Shown here: positions 11,003 to 19,786 of the stretch, one piece after another
Position numbering within the stretch: position 1 is the stretch's first letter
Layout: each line of letters opens with the position of its first letter
Assembly: GCF_021401245.1 (NCBI RefSeq)
Contig: NZ_JACBFY010000001.1
Span: 1,054,001-1,118,000, forward strand
DNA from: Pseudacidovorax sp. NFM-22
GTDB taxonomy: Bacteria > Pseudomonadota > Gammaproteobacteria > Burkholderiales > Burkholderiaceae_C
DNA length: 64,000 bases
Reading direction: 5' to 3'
The notes under the pieces: generated by a model
Databases searched by the model: none
Told to the model about the DNA's origin: nothing
The model's input: only the letters and a program-made list of their open reading frames with translations
Made by a program: the position numbers and the translations under genes

Positions 11003-11884
11003 ATGAATCTGAGCAGCCGCCAGCTCGATGCCTTCCTGGCCCTGGCCACCGAGCGCCACTTCACCCGCGCGGCCGAGCAGTGCCACCTGTCGCAGCCGGC
11101 CTTCAGCGCGCTGATCCGCACGCTGGAGGAAGGCCTGGGGCTGCGCCTGTTCGACCGCAGCACGCGCCACGTGGCGCTGACCGACGAGGGCCGCAACTTC
11201 ATGGCGGCGGCCGAGCGCATCCGCGCCGAGATCGACGCGGCGCTCGATGCCGCGCGCGACAGTGCCCAGTTGCGGCGCGGACGCGTGTCGCTGGCGCTGC
11301 TGCCCTCGCTGGCCGCGGGCTGGCTGCCACAGGTGCTGGCGGAATTCCGCGAGGCCCATCCGGGCATCGTGCTGGAGATCGCGGATGTGCTCTCCGAGCC
11401 CTGCATCGAGCGCGTGGCCGGCGGCCAGGCCGACCTGGCGCTGGCCGCCATCCGCGCCGATACGCCGCTCCTGCAGGCCGAGCCCTTCTGCAGCGACGAC
11501 TTCCATCTGGTCTGCCGCGACGACCATCCGCTGGTGCGGCGCCGCAAACTCACGGCCGCCGACCTGGGCGACTGGCCCTTCATCCACCTGGCGCGCACGA
11601 GCAGCGTGCGGCAGTACCTGGAGGCGGCCCTGCATCCGCAGCCGCTGCGCACGCTGATGGAGGTGGAGCAGCTGGCCACCGTGATGGGCATGGTGCGCGC
11701 AGGCCTGGGCATCAGCGTGGTGCCGACGCTGACGCTGTTCCACTTCCAGCAGGCCGGGCTGCACACCCGGCCGCTGCCCTTGCCCGGGCTCAGCCGGCAA
11801 GTCTACCTGGTGCGGCGGCGGGACCGGTCGCTGTCGCCGGCGGCGCAGGCGCTGCTGACGCTGATCCGGCAGCGGCGGCCCTGA
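11003..11884 (+). CDS. LysR-family transcriptional regulator of the Atu-like operon
   Basis: A 293-residue LysR regulator. The N-terminal winged helix covers residues 1-60, with QLDAFLALATERHFTRAAEQ and the typical LSQPAFSALIRTLEEGLG recognition region. A linker helix and a C-terminal periplasmic-binding-protein-like effector domain follow. It is divergent from the AtuA-like gene with an 82-nt intergenic region (10921-11002) that contains a short AT-rich stretch around 10956-10990. LysR proteins normally activate the divergent operon when bound to a pathway compound, so an acid or CoA ester of this pathway is the likely ligand. The start at ATG 11003 gives a normal family length. Confidence 0.93.
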   Translation: MNLSSRQLDAFLALATERHFTRAAEQCHLSQPAFSALIRTLEEGLGLRLFDRSTRHVALTDEGRNFMAAAERIRAEIDAALDAARDSAQLRRGRVSLALLPSLAAGWLPQVLAEFREAHPGIVLEIADVLSEPCIERVAGGQADLALAAIRADTPLLQAEPFCSDDFHLVCRDDHPLVRRRKLTAADLGDWPFIHLARTSSVRQYLEAALHPQPLRTLMEVEQLATVMGMVRAGLGISVVPTLTLFHFQQAGLHTRPLPLPGLSRQVYLVRRRDRSLSPAAQALLTLIRQRRP

Positions 11885-11932
11885 GCCCCAGCGCCCTGAT
11901 CGTGCTGCGCGGAAGGCGGCAGGTCGATGGTC

Positions 11933-13303
11933 TCATCGCCCCGCCACCAGCCCCCGCAGAACACGCCGCGCCCGGCGCAGCGCACGCCGGGGCAGGCTGG
12001 CTGGCGGCGGCGGCACCATGGCCGGCGCGGCCGCTTCCACGGGGGCGGGCGCATCGGCCGGAGCCGGGGCCGGCGCGGGTTCGACCCGCGCTTCGCAGCG
12101 GGCCAGCGCTTCCAGCAGCGCGTCGGCCACCGCCGCCGGTTCGATGGCGTGCAGGATGTGCCGGGCCGCCATGGCACCGCGCCGCGCCGCCTCGGCGGGG
12201 TCGGCCGCCACGGCCCGAAGCGCGGCGACGGCCGCGGCGATGTCCGGCTCGGCCCAGTGCTGGTCGGGCGTGTAGCTGCCATTGGCCTCGCCGGGCTGCA
12301 CGGGCACCAGCCGACTCTCGACGAAATAGGCCGCATCCGGCCGCAGGAAGGCCGTGGGCCCGCCCCAGCCGGTGATGATCACCGGCCGCCCGGCCTGCGC
12401 GGCCTCGAAGGCGCCCAGGCCCCAGCCTTCGGCCCGGCACAGCGAGACGAAGCAGTCGCCCAGTTCGTGCAGGGCATGCAGCTCGGCGTCGGGCAGTTCG
12501 TCGGTCATCAGGCAGATGGGCGGCGGCAGGCGGCCATGGCGCAGCACGGCGCGGCCCACCATGGCCTCGAACTGGGGCAGCACCGGCACGCTCTCGCCCT
12601 CGTGGCCCGGATCGCGGCGCACCCGCTCCAGATCGTGTGCGGTGGTCTTGATGACCAGCGCCACCGGGTCGTCATGGCGGAATGCCTCGGCGAAGGCCTC
12701 GACCAGCGGCCCGATGGACTTGCGCTCCAGCCAGGTCGACACCGTGTAGAAGATGCGCCGGCCCTGCAGCGGCGGCAGGCGATGCAGGAGCCGCGCCCGG
12801 TCCGCCGCCGTCGCAACGCGCGCGGGCCGGGGCAGGTGCGGCACCACCCAGATCGGGATCGTCACACCGCTGTCGCGGAACACCTGGCGGTTCCACTCGG
12901 TCGGCACGATCACGGCATCGAGCCGGTTGATGAGCGCGGGCCAGTGGCGCGGCAGCCGGTCGGTCTCCCACACCGTGTGGCCGACCACGCAGCGGGTGCC
13001 GCGGCCGCGCTCGCGGGCGATGAAGTGCGGGTAGTACTCGGGCACGAAGTGCACGATGGCCATGTCGCAGTCGCGCGCGTCGTCGCGCAGGGGCCAGAGG
13101 TCCTGGGGCCCGGCCTCCGGCGAGGCGGCCGGCGCATAGCCCAGGCCCAGCGCGCCACCAGGCAGCATGGGTTCCCACGCGATGGCGGTGCCCGCGTCCC
13201 GCAGCGCGCGCACCAGCGCCGCGGCCGCGACGGCATAGCCGCTGGTATCGCCAAGGCCGATGTAGCGCAGCACCGGGCGGGGCGCGGGAGGACTGGGGCT
13301 CAT
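11933..13303 (-). CDS. glycosyltransferase family 4-like protein
   Basis: A 456-residue GT-B-type glycosyltransferase. The N-terminal half has a GDTSGYAVAAAALVRAL helix typical of GT4 acceptor domains, and the C-terminal half has a CRAEGWGLGAFEAAQAGRP segment, which is the GT4 donor-binding E-x7-E region. The C-terminus is a Pro/Ala-rich linker followed by a basic amphipathic tail (PRRALRRARRVLRGLVAGR). Start ATG 13303 is preferred; a TTG at 13342 is an in-frame alternative. It is divergent from the four-gene glycosyltransferase operon with 126 nt between, so both sides probably serve one pathway. The sugar donor and acceptor are unknown. No transmembrane segment is seen, so it is probably a peripheral membrane protein on the cytoplasmic side. 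Confidence 0.85.
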   Translation of the reverse strand: MSPSPPAPRPVLRYIGLGDTSGYAVAAAALVRALRDAGTAIAWEPMLPGGALGLGYAPAASPEAGPQDLWPLRDDARDCDMAIVHFVPEYYPHFIARERGRGTRCVVGHTVWETDRLPRHWPALINRLDAVIVPTEWNRQVFRDSGVTIPIWVVPHLPRPARVATAADRARLLHRLPPLQGRRIFYTVSTWLERKSIGPLVEAFAEAFRHDDPVALVIKTTAHDLERVRRDPGHEGESVPVLPQFEAMVGRAVLRHGRLPPPICLMTDELPDAELHALHELGDCFVSLCRAEGWGLGAFEAAQAGRPVIITGWGGPTAFLRPDAAYFVESRLVPVQPGEANGSYTPDQHWAEPDIAAAVAALRAVAADPAEAARRGAMAARHILHAIEPAAVADALLEALARCEARVEPAPAPAPADAPAPVEAAAPAMVPPPPASLPRRALRRARRVLRGLVAGR

Positions 13304-13429
13304 TGCAAAAAACCGTCGTGTATATTTGACGGAACATAACAAATCGACTCAGGGGCTCCCCAAGCGGCAGCTGGGTGGTGCGCCCCGAATGCATGGCCGC
13401 CTGCCGCCCTTTCGCGCACCGCAGCCACC

Positions 13430-14344
13430 TTGACCGCCACTTCGCCTCCCGCGCCGGCGCGCCCCGCGCGCATCCCCAACACCTACCACTTCGTCTTCGG
13501 CCTGCGGCCGCAGACCGAGCCCTTCCACCTGCTGCACTACCTGTGCCTGGCCTCGTGCCTGCAGGTCAACCGGCCGGACCGCGTGGTGGTGCACCTGCAC
13601 AACCAGCCGCACGGGCCGCTGTGGGAGCGCATCCGCCCGCGCATCGAGGTGCAGCAGATTCCCGAGCACGAGCTGCGCATCGACCTGAACTACCAGGACG
13701 ACTACATCCGGCGCTTCGCCTACGCGCATGTGTCCGACTTCATCCGGCTGCGCGTGCTGCATGAGCAGGGCGGCATCTATGCGGACATGGACACCCTGTT
13801 CGTGGCGCCGCCGCCGGCCGCGCTGTTCGACGAATCCTGCGTGATGGGCCATGAGCGCGTCGACGTGGGCGCGCCCTCCTCGCCCGAGGGCTCGCTGTGC
13901 AATGCGCTGATCATGGCCGAGCCCGGCTCGCCCTTCGTGCAGACCTGGATCGAGCGCATGCCGGGCGCCTTCGACGGCAGCTGGAGCAACCACTCCACCT
14001 TCCTTCCGTACCGGCTCAGCCGCGAGTTCCCCGAATGGATCCGCGTCGAGCCGGAAAGCCGCTTCTTCTCGCTCGACTGGACGCGCGATGGCATCGCCGG
14101 CCTGTTCGAGCAGGACCGCACGCTGCCGCCGGACGCCACCAGCCTGCACCTGTGGGCGCACCTCTGGTGGGACGCGGACCGGCGCGACATGTCCGACTTC
14201 GACCACACGCAGCTCACGCCCGAGTACGTGGCGCGGGCACGCACCACCTACGCCCGCCTGGCACGGCCGCACCTGCCGCCCGGCCTCGCGCCGTCGGCCC
14301 TGGGCCGGTGGCTGCGCCGCCTGCGGGGGCCGAGGGCCTCGTGA
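13430..14344 (+). CDS. glycosyltransferase family 32-like (DXD sugar-binding) protein
   Basis: A 304-residue protein resembling the glycosyltransferase sugar-binding region containing DXD motif (GT32; capsular polysaccharide or Och1-like). Asp119-Met-Asp121 in GGIYADMDTLF is the expected metal- and donor-binding DXD, and FAYAHVSDFIRLRVLHEQGG precedes it as in the family. The only usable start is TTG at 13430; no in-frame ATG or GTG lies near it, so the start is less certain. The stop overlaps the next gene's GTG by 4 nt. The C-terminus is basic (ALGRWLRRLRGPRAS), like several other enzymes in this locus. It is the first gene of a four-gene operon. Confidence 0.8.
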   Translation: MTATSPPAPARPARIPNTYHFVFGLRPQTEPFHLLHYLCLASCLQVNRPDRVVVHLHNQPHGPLWERIRPRIEVQQIPEHELRIDLNYQDDYIRRFAYAHVSDFIRLRVLHEQGGIYADMDTLFVAPPPAALFDESCVMGHERVDVGAPSSPEGSLCNALIMAEPGSPFVQTWIERMPGAFDGSWSNHSTFLPYRLSREFPEWIRVEPESRFFSLDWTRDGIAGLFEQDRTLPPDATSLHLWAHLWWDADRRDMSDFDHTQLTPEYVARARTTYARLARPHLPPGLAPSALGRWLRRLRGPRAS

Positions 14345-15516
14345 GCGACGCGCAGGCCCCGCGCGGCCGGGCCGTCCTGCTGACCCATGTGCTGCCCGAC
14401 CCGCAGGGCGTGGGCCTGATGCGCCGGGGCTGGCGCTGGGCCTGCGAGCTGGCAGCCACGCATGCACTCGACATCGTGCTGGTGACCCGCCATGCCGAGG
14501 CGCCCGTGCCGCGCACGCCGCTGCCCGGCCGGCTGCATGTGGTGCACTGCACCGGCCCCGCCCTGGCCCCGCGCGCGCTGGCGGACTGGTTCGAGCCAGA
14601 CGCGGGCGCCGCCGCGGCGCTGGCTGCGCTGCCCGGCCCGACGCCGGTGCGCGTGCTCGTCTTCCGCTTCTACATGCACGACCTGGCGGCGCATCTGCCT
14701 GCCGCCTGGCGCGCCGTCGCCGAGATGGACTGCGACGACTGGGAGTCGGCCACGCGCCGCAGCCTGGCCGGCCTGGCCCTGCGCCACGGCCGCTGGCGTG
14801 CCGCGGCGCAGGGCCTGCTGCAGGCGCGGCGCTACGCCCGGCTGGAGCGGCAACTGCTGCCCGCCTACCGCACCGTCCATCTCTCCGCCTTCGAGGACGC
14901 CGCCCGCGTGGCGCGCCTTCCGGGCATGCGCGAGGTGCGCGCCAGCCCCAACCGGCTGGTGCCCGACCCGGGGCCCGACCTGCCACCACCGCCGAAGGAC
15001 GGGCGCACGCTGCTCTTCGTGGGCGCGCTGTTCTATCCGCCCAACGAGGATGCGCTGCTGTGGTTCGCCCGCGCCGTGCTGCCCCGCCTTCGGCGGCGGG
15101 TGCCCGATGTGCAGGTCGTCGCCGCCGGGCGGGCCGAGGCGTCGTTGTGCCAGCAGTTGGCGGCGCACGGCATCGCCTACGCGCACGAGCCCGCCGACCT
15201 GCGGCCGCTGTACGCCCAGGCCACGGCCGTCATCGCGCCGGTGCGCGGCGGCGGCGGCACCAAGCTGAAGGTGCTGGAGGCCTGGCAGTACGGACGGCCC
15301 GTGGTGGCCACCCCCCATGCCGCCCGCGGGCTGGCGGTCGAGCCCGGCCGCCACCTGCTCGTGGCCGACCGCGCGGACCGCTTTGCGCGGCACTGCGCCG
15401 CTCTGCTGACCAACCCCGCGCTGGCCGAGCGCCTGGCGCGCGAGGCCGGGCGCCTGCTGCGTGCCGAGTACTGCCTCGCGCCGCCCTCCTCCCTCTCCTG
15501 CCCTGCGCCCGAATGA
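14341..15516 (+). CDS. glycosyltransferase family 4-like protein
   Basis: A 391-residue GT-B-type glycosyltransferase. It starts at GTG 14341, whose last bases overlap the previous stop (GTGA), so translation is probably coupled. The N-terminal domain begins with VLLTHVLPDPQGVGLMRRGW. The C-terminal domain has LLFVGALFYPPNEDALLWF and then IAPVRGGGGTKLKVLEAWQYG, a donor-site pattern seen in the GT4 group that lacks the classic E-x7-E. The first 10 residues are low complexity. It is probably a cytoplasmic or membrane-associated enzyme adding one sugar to a surface glycan. The donor cannot be read from the sequence. Confidence 0.85.
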   Translation: MSDAQAPRGRAVLLTHVLPDPQGVGLMRRGWRWACELAATHALDIVLVTRHAEAPVPRTPLPGRLHVVHCTGPALAPRALADWFEPDAGAAAALAALPGPTPVRVLVFRFYMHDLAAHLPAAWRAVAEMDCDDWESATRRSLAGLALRHGRWRAAAQGLLQARRYARLERQLLPAYRTVHLSAFEDAARVARLPGMREVRASPNRLVPDPGPDLPPPPKDGRTLLFVGALFYPPNEDALLWFARAVLPRLRRRVPDVQVVAAGRAEASLCQQLAAHGIAYAHEPADLRPLYAQATAVIAPVRGGGGTKLKVLEAWQYGRPVVATPHAARGLAVEPGRHLLVADRADRFARHCAALLTNPALAERLAREAGRLLRAEYCLAPPSSLSCPAPE

Positions 15517-18089
15517 CGCAGCAAGCCGCCTTGCCCGACACCCGCCCGACCGCCGCCCCGGCCGCGGCCCGACCGCCCCTGCTCATCCTCTCGGTCGCCA
15601 CCGGCTACGGCGGCGCCGAGCGCAACATCGAGACCCTGCTGCCCTTGCTCCTGGCCGAACGGCCGGTGACGGTCTTTGCCTGCAACCCGCTGCACCTGCA
15701 GCGGTTGCGGCAGCTCGCGCATCCCGGGCTGGAGATCCACGCGGTGGACGGCGGCCGCGAAGACTTCGCAGACAGCGCCGCCCGGCTGCTGGTGCGGCGC
15801 TTCCTGGCGCTGCGGCCCTCGGCCATCCTGAGCAACACGATGGACTCGCTGCGCATCCTGGCGCGGGCTGCCGGCTGGCTGCCCGGGCTGGACGCCATCG
15901 CCTGCGTCGCCGTGCACGACTTCCTGTGGTTCGACCATGCGCAGCTGCTGCCCCAGGTGCCCCGGGCCACGCTGCTGGTGCCCGACCGCGCGGTGCTCGA
16001 AAAACCCGACTACCTCGCCCGCCATGTCTGGCCTCACGGCCCCATGCGGGCGCTGGTCATGCCCAACCCGGCCGACATTCCGCCGGCGCCCGCGACCACG
16101 CTGGCGGCCGACGCGCCCTTCCTGCACCTGGCCACGGTCAATCCCTTCAAGGGCCATGCCCTGCTGGTGCAGGCCGCCGCGCTGCTGGGGCCGCGCTGCC
16201 CGGACCTGCGCATCGCATCGGTGGGCCACCGGCCGATCCCCGAGCTGTACCGCGCACTGCAGGCACAGATGGCCGAGGCCGGCGCCGCCCCCACCCTGGC
16301 CCTGCACGACCATGTGGACGATCCGTCGACGCTGCTGCGCGGGGCGCGGGCCGTGCTCGTCACCTCGGTCTCGGCCCATGGCGGACCGGAGACCTTCGGC
16401 CGCTCGATCATCGAGGCCTGGGCCCAGGGCCGGCCCGTCATCGCCTTTGCGTGCGGCGCGCCGGCGCAGCTGATCCGGCACGAGGTCGACGGCCTGCTCG
16501 TCGACGAAGGCGACGTGGCGGGCCTGGCCGCCGCCGTCGAGCGGCTGCACCGCGATCCCGCCCTGGCCGACCGGCTGGGGAAGGCCGGGCGCGAGCGGGC
16601 CCGGCGCGACTTCGCCACGCCCCGGGTGCTGGCCCAGCTCACGGCCGTGCTGGACGGCGCCTGGTGCCCCCGCCCCCATGCGCCCCCGGCCGGCGCCGGC
16701 CGGCCCGGCCCGGGGCTGCTGTTCGACGTCTCCGTCAGCCTCGAAAAGGGCTGGCACTCGCCCGTGGGCATCTCGCGGGTGGAGCACCACACCGGCGATC
16801 TGCTGGCCGCGCAGCCCGTGCCCGTTCAGCTGGTGCGTCGCGGTGCGGACGACGGCGGCTACCGGCGGCTCACGGGGCAGGAGCTGGAGTTTCTGGCCAA
16901 CACGCCCGACGGCATCGGCCGGCTGGCCGCCGCCGAGCTGGCCGCCACGCCGCTGCCACCGCCGCGCGTGCCGCAATCGGTGGGGCGCAGCTTGCGCGCG
17001 CTGGGCGCTTTCCAGGGCGGCAGGGCGCGCCTGCGCCGGCTGGCGAACAGCCGCCTCGGCCGCTGGCTGCATGGCCGTGCCAGCGCCAACGTGCGCCTCG
17101 CTCCCGTCGGCGCCGGGCCTTTCGGGCCGGGCCCGGGCGATGTGCTGCTGAGCGTCTCCAACCCCTGGGACTATGTCGGCACCCCGGTCTTCCAGGCGCT
17201 GCGCCGACGCGGCGTGCGCGTGGTGCTGGCCGTGCACGACCTGATGGTGTGGGACGCGCCGCAGTGGACCGCCGGCCGCGATCCGCGCCAGTACACGGCC
17301 GACATGCTGGGCGTCATCGCCGAGGCGGACCAGTTGGTGGCCGTCTCGCGCCACACGGCGGGCCAGGTGCAGCGCGCGATGGCGGAGGCGGGCCGCGCCG
17401 CGCCGCCCCTGCGCGTGGCAGCCCCCGCCGGCCTGGACACCGGCCCCGCACGGCCAGGCGCGCCGCCGCCGGGCCTGGACCTGGACCGGCCCTTCGTCCT
17501 GTACTGCTCCACCCTCGAGATCCGCAAGAACCACATCCTGCTGCTGCATGTGTGGGAGCAGCTGCGGCAGCGGCTGCCGGCCGGGCGCCTGCCGATGCTG
17601 GTGCTCGCCGGCCGCTGGGGCTGGGGCGTGGACGCCGCCCGGCTGGCGGTGGAGCGCAACTGGCGGCTGGCGCCGGATGTGCGCGTGGTGGAGTCGCCGC
17701 GCGACGAGCATCTGCAGTGGCTGTACCGGCATGCCCGCTTCGCCGTCTTCCCCTCCTTCACCGAAGGCTTCGGCCTGCCGGTGGCCGAGAGCCTGGCGGC
17801 GGGCACGCCGGTGGTGCTGTCGGACCATCCGGCCATCGTGGAAGCCTCGGCCGGCCTGATGCCCGCGCTCGACCCGGACGACGGGCCCGCCTGGCGCCGC
17901 GAGATCGAGCGCCTGTGCATGGACGATGCCTACTTGGCCCAGCTGCGCGCCCGGGCCCGCGCGTACCGCGCCGCGCCGGCGGACGGCCTGCCGCGCGCCC
18001 TGCTCGACGCCACCGGACTGATGCCGGGCCGGCCCACCGAGGTCGCGGAACGGTCGGCCCCCCAGGAAGCGGCGGTGCTGTGGCCATGA
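15513..18089 (+). CDS. tandem glycosyltransferase with two GT4 domains
   Basis: An 858-residue protein with two complete GT-B modules. ATG 15513 overlaps the previous TGA by 4 nt. Module 1 covers residues about 20-385: it has VATGYGGAERNIETLLPLL as acceptor-side glycine loop and an E-x7-E pair at Glu293 and Glu301. Module 2 covers about 400-845: it has SPVGISRVEHH, STLEIRKNHILLL and a classic FTEGFGLPVAE segment with Glu751 and Glu759. A basic R/L-rich stretch near residues 500-525 lies inside module 2. Two active sites in one chain suggest two successive sugar additions, as in some O-antigen and mannan enzymes. The linkage and sugars are unknown. Confidence 0.87.
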   Translation: MTQQAALPDTRPTAAPAAARPPLLILSVATGYGGAERNIETLLPLLLAERPVTVFACNPLHLQRLRQLAHPGLEIHAVDGGREDFADSAARLLVRRFLALRPSAILSNTMDSLRILARAAGWLPGLDAIACVAVHDFLWFDHAQLLPQVPRATLLVPDRAVLEKPDYLARHVWPHGPMRALVMPNPADIPPAPATTLAADAPFLHLATVNPFKGHALLVQAAALLGPRCPDLRIASVGHRPIPELYRALQAQMAEAGAAPTLALHDHVDDPSTLLRGARAVLVTSVSAHGGPETFGRSIIEAWAQGRPVIAFACGAPAQLIRHEVDGLLVDEGDVAGLAAAVERLHRDPALADRLGKAGRERARRDFATPRVLAQLTAVLDGAWCPRPHAPPAGAGRPGPGLLFDVSVSLEKGWHSPVGISRVEHHTGDLLAAQPVPVQLVRRGADDGGYRRLTGQELEFLANTPDGIGRLAAAELAATPLPPPRVPQSVGRSLRALGAFQGGRARLRRLANSRLGRWLHGRASANVRLAPVGAGPFGPGPGDVLLSVSNPWDYVGTPVFQALRRRGVRVVLAVHDLMVWDAPQWTAGRDPRQYTADMLGVIAEADQLVAVSRHTAGQVQRAMAEAGRAAPPLRVAAPAGLDTGPARPGAPPPGLDLDRPFVLYCSTLEIRKNHILLLHVWEQLRQRLPAGRLPMLVLAGRWGWGVDAARLAVERNWRLAPDVRVVESPRDEHLQWLYRHARFAVFPSFTEGFGLPVAESLAAGTPVVLSDHPAIVEASAGLMPALDPDDGPAWRREIERLCMDDAYLAQLRARARAYRAAPADGLPRALLDATGLMPGRPTEVAERSAPQEAAVLWP

Positions 18090-19786
18090 ACACCTCCTCG
18101 GCCGATCCGAACGAAGCCCACCGGCCGGGCGACACGCAGGAGGCAGCACGGCCCGCCCAGGCCCTGCGCGCGGCCCTGCAGCATCTGCAAGGCCGCCTGC
18201 AGGCGCAGGAAGCGCAACTCGACCTGCACCGCCGCGAACTCGACGCGCGGGCGGCCGAACTGGCCGAACGCCACACCGCACTGGCCGACCGGCAGGCCGA
18301 GGTGGCCCGTCTGAACGAGGAACTGGCCCGACGGGACGCAGAGATTGCAGGCCTGCGCCATGCCGCCGCACTGGCGGCCGCCCGGCAGCCCTTCGCCCGC
18401 CGCGTGCTGCGCCGGCTGGCGCGCGACCTTCGCCGGCTGCTGCGCCACGCGGTCCCCGCCCCGGCGGCGGTCGCTCCTGCCGCTGCACCGGCCGCCACGC
18501 CAGCGGTGGCGCCTCCACCGCCCACCGAACAGGCCGCGCCGGCCCCCGTGCAGGACTACCGCACCCGCATGCGGGCGTGGCGCGCCTCGGGGCGGCTTGC
18601 GGCGGTGCGCACGGTGGCGCTCGTCGCCCCCGCCCTGTGGCAGGGCACCGCCTCGGCCGTGGCGGCCGTGCTGGAGGCCCTGTCGCTGCATTGCACGGTG
18701 CACGCGGCCATGCCGGCCGATTTCACCGACGACCTGTACCTGGTGCTGGACCCGCGCGCCTTCACGGTGCTGCCGCCGGCCGACCGGCGCATCCTGTGGC
18801 AGGTGCCGGACGAGCAAGGGCTGGCTGGCGAGGCCGCCCCCTTGCTGGCCCGGCTGCAGGAATCGCTTGCGGTGTTCGAGGCCGTGCAGCCGCGCATCGC
18901 CGACCTGCTGGCCGACGGGCTGGTGCAGCACCAGATCTTCCATGTGCCATTGCCGCCGGCCGCCACGGCCCTGACGGCCGCGCTGGACGACCGCACACCC
19001 TTCGGCCTGCCGCACCTGCTGGCCCGGGCACTGCATGGCTGTGGCGTGCTGGACGACGCCACCTTCGAGACCGCCACCGCCGGCACCCGCCTGGACGGCG
19101 AGGCCGTGGTGCTCTGCCTGCCCGAGGCGCCGGAGCGCTTCGCCCATGCCCGCGAAAGCCTGCGCCACGGCGCCGTGCTCTTTCCCGGACTGCGCCATGT
19201 GGACGGCTGGAAGGGCACGGCGCTCAGCTACCGCGACCTGGCGCGCCGCACGCTGCGGGCCGGGCGCGACAGGCTGCTGGTGTGGGAGGACGACGCCCGG
19301 CTGCCGACGGACTTCGACACCCGCCTGCCCGCGCTGCTGGCACAGCTGGATGCGCACCCCGAGCGCTGGGACCTGTTCTCGGGCCTGCTCACCGACCTCT
19401 CGCCCCAGGCCCGGGTGCTGGACGTGCAGCCCGACGGCAGCGACCTGCTCATCCGGCTCGACTCGGTGATCGGCATGGTCTTCGGCCTCTACGGCCCGCG
19501 GGCGCTGCGGGCCCTGGCCGACTACCGCTTCGAGGGCGAGGACGTGATGAAGAACACCATCGACCGCTACCTCGAAGCGCTGGGCCTGCGCTGCTGCACG
19601 CTCTTCCCGCCCCTGGTGGGACATGACGACCACCTCGCCTCCACGCTGTGGGCGCCCAACGGCGTGCGCTTTGCCAGCAATGCCTCCATGAACGCCATGA
19701 TCGACCGCAGCCAGCTGCGGCTGCTGTCGAAGGTGGCGGACTTCCTGGACGGCGGCAGTGCGCCGCCGGCGCCTCAGCGCCAGTAG
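18086..19786 (+). CDS. coiled-coil protein with GT25-like glycosyltransferase domain
   Basis: A 566-residue protein, last in the operon; ATG 18086 overlaps the previous TGA by 4 nt. Residues about 25-95 are a long charged coiled coil. A basic amphipathic segment (RRVLRRLARDLRRLLRHAV) and a Pro/Ala linker to about residue 155 follow. The C-terminal part resembles LPS glycosyltransferase family 25: LLVWEDDARL places Glu401-Asp402-Asp403 where GT25 enzymes bind metal and donor, and VVLCLPEAPERFAHARESL resembles their opening helix. The middle region (about 180-310) is not assigned. The coiled coil may oligomerise the enzyme or recruit its partners. The stop overlaps the end of the convergent amidohydrolase gene by 13 bp. 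Confidence 0.75.
   Translation: MNTSSADPNEAHRPGDTQEAARPAQALRAALQHLQGRLQAQEAQLDLHRRELDARAAELAERHTALADRQAEVARLNEELARRDAEIAGLRHAAALAAARQPFARRVLRRLARDLRRLLRHAVPAPAAVAPAAAPAATPAVAPPPPTEQAAPAPVQDYRTRMRAWRASGRLAAVRTVALVAPALWQGTASAVAAVLEALSLHCTVHAAMPADFTDDLYLVLDPRAFTVLPPADRRILWQVPDEQGLAGEAAPLLARLQESLAVFEAVQPRIADLLADGLVQHQIFHVPLPPAATALTAALDDRTPFGLPHLLARALHGCGVLDDATFETATAGTRLDGEAVVLCLPEAPERFAHARESLRHGAVLFPGLRHVDGWKGTALSYRDLARRTLRAGRDRLLVWEDDARLPTDFDTRLPALLAQLDAHPERWDLFSGLLTDLSPQARVLDVQPDGSDLLIRLDSVIGMVFGLYGPRALRALADYRFEGEDVMKNTIDRYLEALGLRCCTLFPPLVGHDDHLASTLWAPNGVRFASNASMNAMIDRSQLRLLSKVADFLDGGSAPPAPQRQ

Noticed and set aside
15177..18518. A 1113-codon minus-strand open frame.
   Set aside because: It is antisense to the double glycosyltransferase and its composition is typical of a high-GC shadow frame.
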